Shown here in pieces: positions 9,692-15,777 of a stretch of 64,000 nucleotides of DNA. This stretch comes from Duganella aquatilis (GTDB taxonomy: Bacteria; Pseudomonadota; Gammaproteobacteria; Burkholderiales; Burkholderiaceae_D): assembly GCF_009674565.1 (NCBI RefSeq), contig NZ_WKJL01000006.1:1-64000 (forward strand), given 5' to 3'. How positions within the stretch are numbered: the stretch's first letter is position 1; every line of letters starts with the position of its first letter. The notes under the pieces were generated by a model. The model saw nothing but the letters and a program-made list of their open reading frames with translations, was not told where the DNA came from and made no database searches. The position numbers were made by a program, and so were the translations under genes.

Positions 9692-9720
9692 TTGCAACAA
9701 GCGGGTGCAAGCTCTATAAT
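9692..9720 (+). promoter_or_regulatory. sigma-70 promoter of tRNA-Val
   Basis: TTGCAA (9692-9697) and TATAAT (9715-9720) are separated by exactly 17 bp, and the mature tRNA begins 14 bp after the -10. This is the best-formed promoter in the window, as expected for a stable RNA gene. Confidence 0.85.
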
Positions 9721-9733
9721 GCTCGCACTCAAC

Positions 9734-9808
9734 GGGAGGTTAGCTCAGGGGTAGAGCACTGCATTCACACTGCAGGGGTCGCAAGTTCGAAACTTGCACT
9801 TCCCACCA
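9734..9808 (+). tRNA. tRNA-Val (anticodon CAC)
   Basis: The 75-nt gene folds as a full cloverleaf. The acceptor arms are GGGAGGT / ACTTCCC and the D arm holds AGCTCAGGGGTAGAGC. The anticodon arm is CTGCA-TTCACAC-TGCAG with anticodon CAC for GTG codons. The T arm is GCAAG-TTCGAAA-CTTGC, and CCA is encoded. It has its own promoter and terminator and marks the left edge of an accessory region, a common integration setting. Confidence 0.97.
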
Positions 9809-9837
9809 AGAATTCTTAGTGATTTCAATCACTTATC

Positions 9838-9871
9838 AAAAAAGCCGATCCGTCAAAAGATCGGCTTTTTT
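9838..9871 (+). terminator. intrinsic terminator after tRNA-Val
   Basis: AAAAAAGCCGATC / GATCGGCTTTTTT pair over 13 bp around an 8-nt loop. The same stem core recurs in the terminator at 18.7 kb. Confidence 0.93.
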
Positions 9872-9872
9872 G

Positions 9873-9899
9873 TTGGGTGTAATTTTTGGGTGTAATTTA
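9873..9899. repeat. 13-bp direct repeat next to tRNA-Val
   Basis: TTGGGTGTAATTT occurs twice (9873-9885 and 9887-9899), separated by one base. The second copy contains the stop codon of the small minus-strand gene that follows. Position just after the tRNA terminator, at the edge of phage-like DNA, suggests the scar or arm sites of an integrative element. No duplicate of the tRNA 3' end was found elsewhere in the window. Confidence 0.6.
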
Positions 9900-10064
9900 C
9901 TTCGTCGCTAAGCTAGATAGCTTGTCCAATGCCTCGTCCGCTTTGTTCAAGCCGGCGGATCGTAGATTCGCTGCCGCAGAGAGCTGCTGCCGGTTCAATC
10001 CGCCGGTGGTCTTGCTGGCGACGAGTTCAGCGATTCGTTCCAGTTTCCGTTCGTTCATCATCAT
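9897..10064 (-). CDS. small phage-like protein, 55 aa
   Basis: I do not recognise the function. The ATG at 10064 has a strong AAAGGAG site about eight bases upstream and gives MMMNERKLERIAELV..., a charged, helical protein ending LDKLSSLATK. An upstream ATG in the same frame lies inside the preceding gene and lacks such a site. The start overlaps the stop of the broken gene at 10061-10379 (ATGA type), so the two belonged to one operon. Small coupled genes of this kind are typical of phage early regions. Confidence 0.6.
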   Translation of the reverse strand: MMMNERKLERIAELVASKTTGGLNRQQLSAAANLRSAGLNKADEALDKLSSLATK

Positions 10065-10379
10065 GGCGGAGTCTCCTTTGCCAGCGCCGCGCATGCTTGC
10101 CATAGGCCCCAGCTGTAGTGGGTGTACCGGATGAGGTAGTCGCCGGCGCCGTCAATCTCGAACGCGCGAACCGGCCAACCGATGCCGCGAGCGGCCGACT
10201 CGAACAGCTCGCGTTCGCGCGCCGGCGTGCGCCTGGATGGCCGGTACCTTCAGCCAGAAGACTTCCTCCTCCAGCTGTAGCACGCGGCGGCGCAGCGCGG
10301 CGTTTGCCTCGGCTTAGCGCTTCAATTCTTTGACCAGGCGCTCGTGCGGCCAGGCCATCAGCATCTCGTGGAGGCTCAT
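10061..10379 (-). pseudogene. broken phage-type gene, nonsense codon plus frameshift
   Basis: From the ATG at 10379 the frame reads MSLHEMLMAWPHERLVKELKR, then hits TAA at 10314-10316. It continues in the same frame as AEANAALRRRVLQLEEEVFWLK. Near 10215-10232 the coherent sequence moves to another frame: ARERELFESAARGIGWPVRAFE, then DYLIRYTHYSWGLWQAC. That frame ends at the overlap with the next gene. The three pieces together look like one protein of about 105 residues with a coiled-coil middle. I recall similar small proteins in betaproteobacterial prophages, but the function is unknown. Confidence 0.7.
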
Positions 10380-10412
10380 GCGGCGCCGCCTTCCGCCGCG
10401 CGCCTGGCGCGC

Positions 10413-10592
10413 TCAGCCCACGCGCGCCGGCCGAACTCGCACGGCCAGCACTGCGTCCGCCAGCCGGTCGATCTCGCGACTATCGCACCAGTCTGGCTGC
10501 TCGGCGCCAGCGGCGATCTCGTCGCTGATGGCCTGGCCGATCAGGTCGCGCAAGTCGTCGTGCGGCGGTGCTGTTGCAGTTTTATCGTTCAC
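10413..10592 (-). CDS. small acidic protein, 59 aa, GTG start
   Basis: The GTG start at 10592 follows GAGGA at a good distance and overlaps the stop codon of the preceding 57-residue frame. The product begins VNDKTATAPPHDDLRDLIGQ and is acidic in its N-terminal two thirds (DEIAAGAEQPDWCDSREIDRLADAV). No domain is recognised. It is one of a series of overlapping minus-strand genes in the phage-like part of the island. Confidence 0.55.
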   Translation of the reverse strand: MNDKTATAPPHDDLRDLIGQAISDEIAAGAEQPDWCDSREIDRLADAVLAVRVRPARVG

Positions 10593-10762
10593 GTTGCTTC
10601 CTCAATAATCGTTATGTCACACGGCCGGACCGGCCTGGTGATGCCCTCCAGGTAGACGACCATCTCGTCGTCGGCCTTGTGCCAGCAGAAGCCGGTGATG
10701 AACTGCTTGACGCTCAGGTGCAGGATCGGGCGGCAGCGCTGCTTTGCGCGGCGAATGCGCAT
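10589..10762 (-). CDS. small basic protein, 57 aa
   Basis: From the ATG at 10762 the frame gives MRIRRAKQRCRPILHLSVKQ, then FITGFCWHKADDEMVVYLEGITRPVRPCDITIIEEAT. The second half alternates like a small beta-rich fold. Its stop overlaps the GTG of the next gene, which supports translational coupling and so a real gene. The function is not recognised. Confidence 0.5.
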   Translation of the reverse strand: MRIRRAKQRCRPILHLSVKQFITGFCWHKADDEMVVYLEGITRPVRPCDITIIEEAT

Positions 10763-10821
10763 GTCATGCTGTCCGCCAGATCGCGCGCCGTGGGCGGCGG
10801 CAGTGTGTCCCGCACGCTCAT
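10714..10821 (-). CDS. possible 35-residue peptide in the phage-like operon
   Basis: An ATG at 10821 opens a 35-codon frame (MSVRDTLPPPTARDLADSM...) that overlaps the next gene by about 50 bp. It begins nine bases after the stop of the upstream small membrane protein. The overlap is longer than usual for coupled genes, and the C-terminal Ala/Ser-rich end looks weak, so this may be only partly genuine. Confidence 0.3.
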   Translation of the reverse strand: MSVRDTLPPPTARDLADSMTCAFAAQSSAAARSCT

Positions 10822-10829
10822 GACAGCGC

Positions 10830-10964
10830 CTACCAGATGTTAGCCAGCACCGCCGCGCCGTAGAGCAGGGCGATTAGTTGCCATGCGCGGCGCCGGCAGT
10901 GCGGGTCGCTGGGCATCGGGGCTTGCAAAGATTGGTATAGATCACTTTTGAGTTTGCGTTTCAT
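10830..10964 (-). CDS. small single-pass membrane protein, 44 aa
   Basis: The ATG at 10964 starts MKRKLKSDLYQSLQAPMPSD, a basic N-terminus, followed by one hydrophobic segment WQLIALLYGAAVLANIW at the very C-terminus. No strong ribosome site is visible. It is the first frame of the minus-strand cluster that runs down to 9897. It could be a small phage membrane protein; no known function is recognised. Confidence 0.45.
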   Translation of the reverse strand: MKRKLKSDLYQSLQAPMPSDPHCRRRAWQLIALLYGAAVLANIW

Positions 10965-11389
10965 TTTTGCAATTTCTTATGTCTAGCCAGCCACAAAATT
11001 CGGATAGTTACTTTGCTTCACGTAGAGTTACTTGCATGTTCGATGCAAGAAAGTGTGACATTTGAGTGCTAGAGGAATGCTGTGACAATGTGCGTATTTT
11101 TACGCGTCAATTTTGGCTCCTCTTCTGAGCGCGATTTTCACTATTTCTCCTATGAAAACAGCTTAATCTGCGCGTCTTTTTTCCTTCATAAATAGAGTAA
11201 AAAATCTCTCGCAAAACTCACCAAAAATCACGACATTTCCACAGGCCAATTTTGTGTGTGAATTGTGAATATTCGATAGATTGTTTTCGTGCGATAAAAT
11301 TCTTCCCGTAGATCAACACTTCATAGCTTCTTGATCACCTGACTAACGCAGCCATCCAAGCGATGCTCACCTCAACGAATTGTGTAAAA
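10965..11389. other. AT-rich non-coding stretch inside the island
   Basis: About 425 bp with base composition clearly more AT-rich than the flanks and no supportable gene. It must contain the promoter of the minus-strand small-gene cluster and of the secreted protein on the plus strand. One clean hairpin or operator, CTTGCAT-GTTCG-ATGCAAG, lies at 11031-11049. Nothing else is recognised. Confidence 0.5.
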
Positions 11390-11692
11390 ATGAAAACTTT
11401 TGCTAAAGTATTTGCCATCGTTCTGTTTAGCCTGCCACTGCTGGCCAGCGCCGCCGGGAAAATCTCCACCGCCTCCATGCAAGTCAGCTTTGAAGTGAAA
11501 GAGTCCTGCAACGTGCAGAGCTCGGCCGCTGCCACCGCTGCCGCCGCCAAAGCCACGCCGGCCGTCGCCTGCCAGCTGAAAAGCCCTTATGCCATGACCC
11601 CCACCCAGGCTGTTGCTGCCAACAGCACCACCACCCAAACCACCGCCATCCGTCAGGAAACTGCTGCCGGCGAATGGACCATCACTTTCTAA
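11390..11692 (+). CDS. small secreted protein, 100 aa
   Basis: The ATG at 11390 starts a clear Sec signal peptide (MKTFAKVFAIVLFSLPLLASAAG, cleavage around residue 22). The mature part reads KISTASMQVSFEVKESCNVQ, then a low-complexity Ala/Thr region, a second Cys (VACQLKSPY) and a C-terminal EWTITF. Two cysteines and a beta-rich start and end recall small pilin or spore-coat-U-like secreted domains, but this is a guess. It lies between two decayed phage genes and has no partner gene. Confidence 0.65.
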   Translation: MKTFAKVFAIVLFSLPLLASAAGKISTASMQVSFEVKESCNVQSSAAATAAAAKATPAVACQLKSPYAMTPTQAVAANSTTTQTTAIRQETAAGEWTITF

Positions 11693-11720
11693 GCCCCCTC
11701 TAGACGCGGTCGCCACGCCT

Positions 11721-12012
11721 TCATGCTGCCGCCCGCGCAAACTCAGTCACCCAGGCCCAAGGATTAGCTTCCCAACTGTCGGCGCCATTGATCGATTCCC
11801 ACAGCGCGGCATAGGCCGCAGCCGGTCGGAGTAGGGGGCTGGACTGCCTTTGAACGGCTCGTAAGCCACATCCGCTAACGGCTATTCGGAATCGCGCCAG
11901 AAATGCTCGTAGCGGGTCCCCCCCGGCGCGTGCGTCGGCCGCGCTGCAATCATTCAGCCGCTCAACGCGCACGCCTGTGATAAGCACGGCCTTGACGAGC
12001 GAACAAGCTATA
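11721..12012 (-). pseudogene. decayed ASCH-domain-like phage gene
   Basis: Three pieces in two frames can be joined into one family-like protein. LITGVRVERLNDCSAADARA is followed in another frame by GTRYEHFWRDSE, a TAG stop, then PLADVAYEPFKGSPAPYSD. Back in the first frame comes YAALWESINGADSWEANPWAWVTEF. From memory this matches the C-terminal half of phage ASCH-type proteins that end in a SWxANPWVWVxEF motif. Two frameshifts and one nonsense codon make it non-functional. The N-terminal half is missing, an in-frame stop lying just upstream near 12024. Confidence 0.65.
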
Positions 12013-12023
12013 AGCGAGCACTA

Positions 12024-12209
12024 CTAGGTGGGGTAGGTAGGGTCTGACTCGCGACGTCGTGAGGGTGAGGAGAGAACACGCAGCGCGATCGGAGTTGGTA
12101 CTCCGTGGTTGACTAGATAATTCCAAGCAGCAACCGATCCCTGTACGTCGTCAACAACGAGCGCGTTCGCGATTGCCTGAGACATATCCACATCAATGCG
12201 CATCTTCAT
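12024..12209 (-). CDS. hypothetical 61-aa protein
   Basis: The frame starts MKMRIDVDMSQAIANALVVDD, continues VQGSVAAWNYLVNHGVPTPIALRVLS and ends in an Arg-rich tail. The middle reads like a small helical domain, and I recall similar proteins in accessory DNA of this family of bacteria. No ribosome site is clear. The upstream 12.22-12.30 kb is AT-rich with two TAGCATAT copies and an imperfect inverted repeat that may be its promoter or operator. Confidence 0.45.
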   Translation of the reverse strand: MKMRIDVDMSQAIANALVVDDVQGSVAAWNYLVNHGVPTPIALRVLSSPSRRRESDPTYPT

Positions 12210-12360
12210 TTGGGTCGCAGAGGGCTCGTTATTTCGATATTCAAGTTAGCATATCGACATCAATATCGCTAGCATATTTGAGTATTCAATAAAATTCGTT
12301 GTACATGCGTTTGTCCGGAGCCACGGTAGGCGACGAGACTGCGGAGCGGCACCGTAGTAT

Positions 12361-12424
12361 GCGTTTGTAGCTCAATGGTAGAGCTGAAGGCTGCCAAGCT
12401 TCAGACGAAGGTTAGTTATGCAGG
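12361..12424 (+). pseudogene. tRNA-Gly-like fragment without T arm
   Basis: TAGCTCAATGGTAGAGCT forms a standard D arm. It is followed by an anticodon arm GAAGG-CTGCCAA-GCTTC, whose loop would present GCC, the glycine anticodon. One stem pair is mismatched. After that the sequence has no T arm, no matching 3' acceptor strand for GCGTTTG and no CCA. This is the 5' two thirds of a tRNA gene, probably left by an integration or deletion event. Confidence 0.5.
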
Positions 12425-12865
12425 CGGGCTTCGTTCGCCAAAAGAAAAGCCCGCCACTTCTAAGTCGCAATTTTTTTCATTTGGCGCCACATCGCGAGGC
12501 CGCAATGACGCGCCAGCGTAGACTGTCGATCCCAGCAGCGAGCCCAGGTTCGAGTCAGCCGTGCCGGCAGAAACGATGGTAGAGCGTGAAAGCCGCAGCA
12601 CCCGAGTAAAGTGACCTCTACCCCTACCAGACATCGACATTTTCCGCGGAGCGCCTGATTGACTGCTGGCGCAATGGCGGACGATCCCACGCGCTGTTGA
12701 TTCGAGCCTCGGCAGGGTGTCGTATGAAGGTGACAATTGTGCAACTTGTCGCATGGATTCAAGCGGAAAGACCTCATTGATGTCAAAATGATAAAAGAAG
12801 TGTCCATTTGGACGATCGGTCAACGGAAGGGCTGAAATGGGTGTGGACAGTCGCATGGGGCGCAC
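12425..12865. other. non-coding stretch upstream of the regulator pair
   Basis: About 440 bp with no reading frame I would support. GGCGGGCTT (12423-12431) and AAGCCCGCC (12447-12455) form a 9-bp hairpin stem with a 15-nt loop, terminator-like but without a long T run. The last part should hold the promoter of the AraC-type pair. Long minus-strand frames here look like chance frames. Confidence 0.4.
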
Positions 12866-13837
12866 ATGACGGTCAAGGACAGCGCCGGGTGGGTGCCCAG
12901 CTCGCTCGTCTTCGCTATCGAATTCGAGGCCAGGTGGACTGCCGAGTCCCGATTCGCCAGCTCGGTTCTCAGCGCGATCGCCGGACAGCTTCCATTCCAC
13001 AGATACTTCGGCGCCGGACGGCGGGCGCGCACCTTGGGTGTCGGCGCTGACGCGGTGGAGCGCGCGGCCCACGAGGCGACGAGCCTGACCTTTCACCCCG
13101 TGGACGGATTCCTGTTGGGCTTGGAGGATCCGCGCGCCGTGGTCGAGCGCATGAACGCCAGCAACGCGCGTGACCTGGGGCGCGAGTGGGACCGGCAGCG
13201 CGACCGCCTCTTCGCCGAATACGTCGATGGCGGAGAGGCTTCGCCATTAGCCGACAGGCCGCCCTTTTGGTCGATCTCCAGCGGCGGCGGCCCAGACGGA
13301 TTCCGGCTCCACGCCTGCCGCGTCTCCCCTGATGGATTCGACGACCCCAAGATTTGCCAGATCGCCTCGCTGGCGACCATCCACTACGCCGTGGAGTATG
13401 CCCAGCGGCGCGCGTGCGGCCAGGTTCGGGGAGACAGGACGCTTTCGGGCATCGCGTGCGCCTTGGGCGTCGAGCGGTCCGCTGCGGCGGAGGCTGCGTG
13501 GGTCCTGGAGCGGGAGCGCCGCATCCCAGTCGACGTCCTGGCCGCGCGTCTTGGATGCCGCAAGCGGACGCTGGAGCGCGAGCTTCAGGCAGTGGGCCTC
13601 ACCGCCGGCAAGCTGCGCCTGGCGCAAATGGTGGTCGGCGCGACCAACCAGCTTCACTCCGGCGCGAGCCTCACGCAGATCGCGGCCGACCAGGAGTTCG
13701 CCGACCTGGCGCACATGACGCGGGTGTTCAAATCCTCTTGCGGCATGTCGCCAAGCGCCTTGCGCGGGAGCCGCCCATCCTTGGTCGAACGCGCCCCAAG
13801 GCGGGGCTTCGGCCTGGCACTGCCCGCCGCGCGATGA
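12866..13837 (+). CDS. AraC-type HTH protein, first of a tandem pair
   Basis: A 323-residue protein with a C-terminal AraC-family helix-turn-helix. The segment VDVLAARLGCRKRTLERELQAVGLTAGKLR and the second helix pair SLTQIAADQEFADLAHMTRVFKSSCGMSPSALR lie near residues 210-300. The N-terminal 200 residues match no sensor domain I know, but align with the next gene: both have a SRFAS..IxGxL...RY segment and a VxRxA...L..G segment. The stop overlaps the ATG of that gene (ATGA). Codon use is richer in GAG and CTC than in the flanking genes, which supports acquisition. Confidence 0.78.
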   Translation: MTVKDSAGWVPSSLVFAIEFEARWTAESRFASSVLSAIAGQLPFHRYFGAGRRARTLGVGADAVERAAHEATSLTFHPVDGFLLGLEDPRAVVERMNASNARDLGREWDRQRDRLFAEYVDGGEASPLADRPPFWSISSGGGPDGFRLHACRVSPDGFDDPKICQIASLATIHYAVEYAQRRACGQVRGDRTLSGIACALGVERSAAAEAAWVLERERRIPVDVLAARLGCRKRTLERELQAVGLTAGKLRLAQMVVGATNQLHSGASLTQIAADQEFADLAHMTRVFKSSCGMSPSALRGSRPSLVERAPRRGFGLALPAAR

Positions 13838-14733
13838 ACCAATCCCTCGCATACCATGTCGTGGTCCATGCCCTGGAAGGACGTGCGGGCTGGACGCCGA
13901 TGTCGCGCTTCGCCTCGGTGGTGGCGCACACCATCGATGGCCATCTTACCTACGAGCGCTACAACGCAGCGGGGTGCTCCCGTGCCGCCCAAGGCGCCAA
14001 AGAGACGCAGATCGAGCAGGCGGTCCGCGAGTTCTTCGCTTTGGATCTTGCACCGGGCGTGAGGCTGATCGGCGGCTTGTCGTCGCCGGCCGGCATCGTC
14101 GAGGGCTTCAATGAATACAACGCCTCGGCCGGCGTGGCCGTGCGCACCAGCGTGTCGATGCCGGCAGCCGGAGGGCGCGCGCCCGTGGTCGTGGCGCGCC
14201 GCGAGATGCGGGTCGAGGCCGCCGACCCGGCTCCGTGCAGGATAGGCACGTTGGCCCTGTTCGAGGCGCTGATCTCCAACGCCGAGCGCAACGCCAGGAA
14301 CAGCCAGCCTCCGACGCTCCAAACCTTGTCGGGCCTGGCCCGAGAGCTTGGCGTCGAGGGATCGGCCGCTGGCGAGGTCGCGCTGGTGTTCGAGTCCGAG
14401 GGTGCGATGCCGATCGCGGAGCTGGCGCGCAAGCTGGGCTGCCATCCGCGATCGCTGGCGCGCAAGCTCCAGAGCGAGGGGCTTACCGCCGAAGCCATTC
14501 GGTCCGCCGCCCGCATCGTGCGGGCGAGCGACAGGCTGGTCTCCGAGGACAGCTTGACGACCATCGCGATGGAGGAGGGGTTCGCGGACCTCGCGCACAT
14601 GACGCGGTCATTCAAGCTTTCCGCCGGAATGCAGCCCAGCTTGTTGCGGAGGCTGGTGAGGGCCGACGAGTCGGCGCGATCCGCCAACACTGCCGGTTTC
14701 AAACCAAACCCGTTTTCAGTTGTAAAAAATTAA
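13834..14733 (+). CDS. AraC-type HTH protein, second of a tandem pair
   Basis: A 299-residue paralogue of the preceding protein. The N-terminus (YHVVVHALEGRAGWTPMSRFASVVAHTIDG) aligns with that of the first. The C-terminal AraC helix-turn-helix reads MPIAELARKLGCHPRSLARKLQSEGLTAEAIR and EEGFADLAHMTRSFKLSAGMQPSLLR. I start it at the ATG overlapping the upstream stop; the frame is open further 5' but that part is inside the first gene. Translational coupling suggests the two work together, perhaps as a heterodimer. The targets are unknown. Confidence 0.78.
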   Translation: MNQSLAYHVVVHALEGRAGWTPMSRFASVVAHTIDGHLTYERYNAAGCSRAAQGAKETQIEQAVREFFALDLAPGVRLIGGLSSPAGIVEGFNEYNASAGVAVRTSVSMPAAGGRAPVVVARREMRVEAADPAPCRIGTLALFEALISNAERNARNSQPPTLQTLSGLARELGVEGSAAGEVALVFESEGAMPIAELARKLGCHPRSLARKLQSEGLTAEAIRSAARIVRASDRLVSEDSLTTIAMEEGFADLAHMTRSFKLSAGMQPSLLRRLVRADESARSANTAGFKPNPFSVVKN

Positions 14734-14872
14734 AGCGGCGTCTCATGGATTCAAGCCATGGCGACTGCGAACCTGTAATTTCCCGGTTATTGAGCGCCGC
14801 TATCGCAACGCCGTCTGCGTGTCGATGGGCCTCTGGGGCGCTACGCCCGTCTGCCAACGTGAGGAGAAAGAC

Positions 14873-15463
14873 ATGGGATTTTTCGCGACGATTTTCGCTT
14901 TGTGGGGGCTGTTCTTTTCGATATTCATCCCCGCCGCTCCGGGCGGGCTGGCCGCCCTGGGGCTGTGCGCTTTCGCATGGGGGCCGATGGGCCTGCTCGT
15001 TTGGTTCGCGCTGTATCGCGCCGGCCAGCGCGAAAAGCTGCATCGGGAAATGCTCGGCGCCGTCGGGGTTCCCCAGGGGACGGGCTTCGATCACGCGGAG
15101 GAGGGGACCGGCATCGCCTTGAGCCGCGCGAAGCGGCAGATCGGGGTGCTGGTCGATGGGGTGTGGAAGATCTATCCCTACGATGACATTCGCAAGTGGG
15201 CCATCCAAGAGCAGACGGCGGGGCGTGTCGTTGGCGGCCTTGGCGTCGCCAACAATGTCGCGGCGACCGGCGCGAACGCCCGGATGGCGCGAGAGGCCAG
15301 CGCCAACACCGGCCTGTTCCTGACGGTGAAGGATTTGCAAGCGCCGCAGTGGCGCGTCGCGATGAAAGAGCCGATGGTCCGGGCGCGCTGGATGGAGCTG
15401 TTGCAGCAGGAAATCAATGAAGGCGGCGTCGTAAATGGAGAACAGTATGGCAATGCTCAATAA
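14873..15463 (+). CDS. membrane protein of unknown function, 196 aa
   Basis: The ATG at 14873 follows GAGGAGAAAG, a strong site. The N-terminus has two hydrophobic segments (about residues 3-22 and 24-46), then a soluble domain with VWKIYPYDDIRKWAIQEQTAG and GLFLTVKDLQAPQWRVAM. It may resemble uncharacterised DUF4755-type proteins of mobile elements; this is from memory and uncertain. It overlaps the lipoprotein gene by 17 bp and lies 139 bp after the AraC-type pair, so all four may form one unit. Confidence 0.65.
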   Translation: MGFFATIFALWGLFFSIFIPAAPGGLAALGLCAFAWGPMGLLVWFALYRAGQREKLHREMLGAVGVPQGTGFDHAEEGTGIALSRAKRQIGVLVDGVWKIYPYDDIRKWAIQEQTAGRVVGGLGVANNVAATGANARMAREASANTGLFLTVKDLQAPQWRVAMKEPMVRARWMELLQQEINEGGVVNGEQYGNAQ

Positions 15464-15764
15464 AATAAAACCTGTGATGGCCGCGACCGCTTCGACGCTG
15501 GCGGCCTTGGCCCTCGCGGGGTGTGGCCAGTCCGGCCCGAGCGAATCGGACGTCCAGGCCGCGATGCTGCGGCAGCTCGAAGCCATCGTCGGCAAAGCCG
15601 ACGCGGCAAAACAAAAGGACCAATTCGCGGCGGTGAAGGTCGTCAAATGCGAGAAGGCGCAGCTGGACGCCTTCTTGTGTGAAATCGACGGCCCGATGGG
15701 CCACGCGGTTGGACGCTTCAAGAAAGAGAGCGACGGCTGGGTCTTCCTGGGCGCGGGAGGCTGA
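15447..15764 (+). CDS. small lipoprotein, 105 aa
   Basis: The product has a hydrophobic N-terminus ending in the lipobox LALAGC, so the mature protein should begin at about Cys26 and be lipid-anchored. The remainder contains KVVKCEKAQLDAFLCEIDGP and DGWVFLGAGG, with two cysteines that could form a disulfide. I chose the ATG at 15447, with GGAG six bases upstream, over an ATG at 15435. It overlaps the preceding membrane protein and ends the island, converging on a chromosomal oxidoreductase gene. Confidence 0.68.
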   Translation: MAMLNKIKPVMAATASTLAALALAGCGQSGPSESDVQAAMLRQLEAIVGKADAAKQKDQFAAVKVVKCEKAQLDAFLCEIDGPMGHAVGRFKKESDGWVFLGAGG

Positions 15765-15777
15765 CCTGGATAGATGA

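Noticed and set aside
12416..13096. 226-codon minus-strand frame across the start of the first AraC-type gene
   Set aside because: No family-like segment, and it overlaps well-supported coding sequence on the other strand; a chance frame.
13354..13833. Upstream extension of the second AraC-type frame
   Set aside because: It lies entirely within the first AraC-type gene and translates to Arg/Gly-rich sequence. The coupled ATG at 13834 is the sensible start.
9734..15770. Attachment-site duplication of the tRNA-Val 3' end at the right end of the island
   Set aside because: I looked for a second copy of the T-arm/acceptor sequence up to about 16 kb and saw none, so no att pair is claimed.
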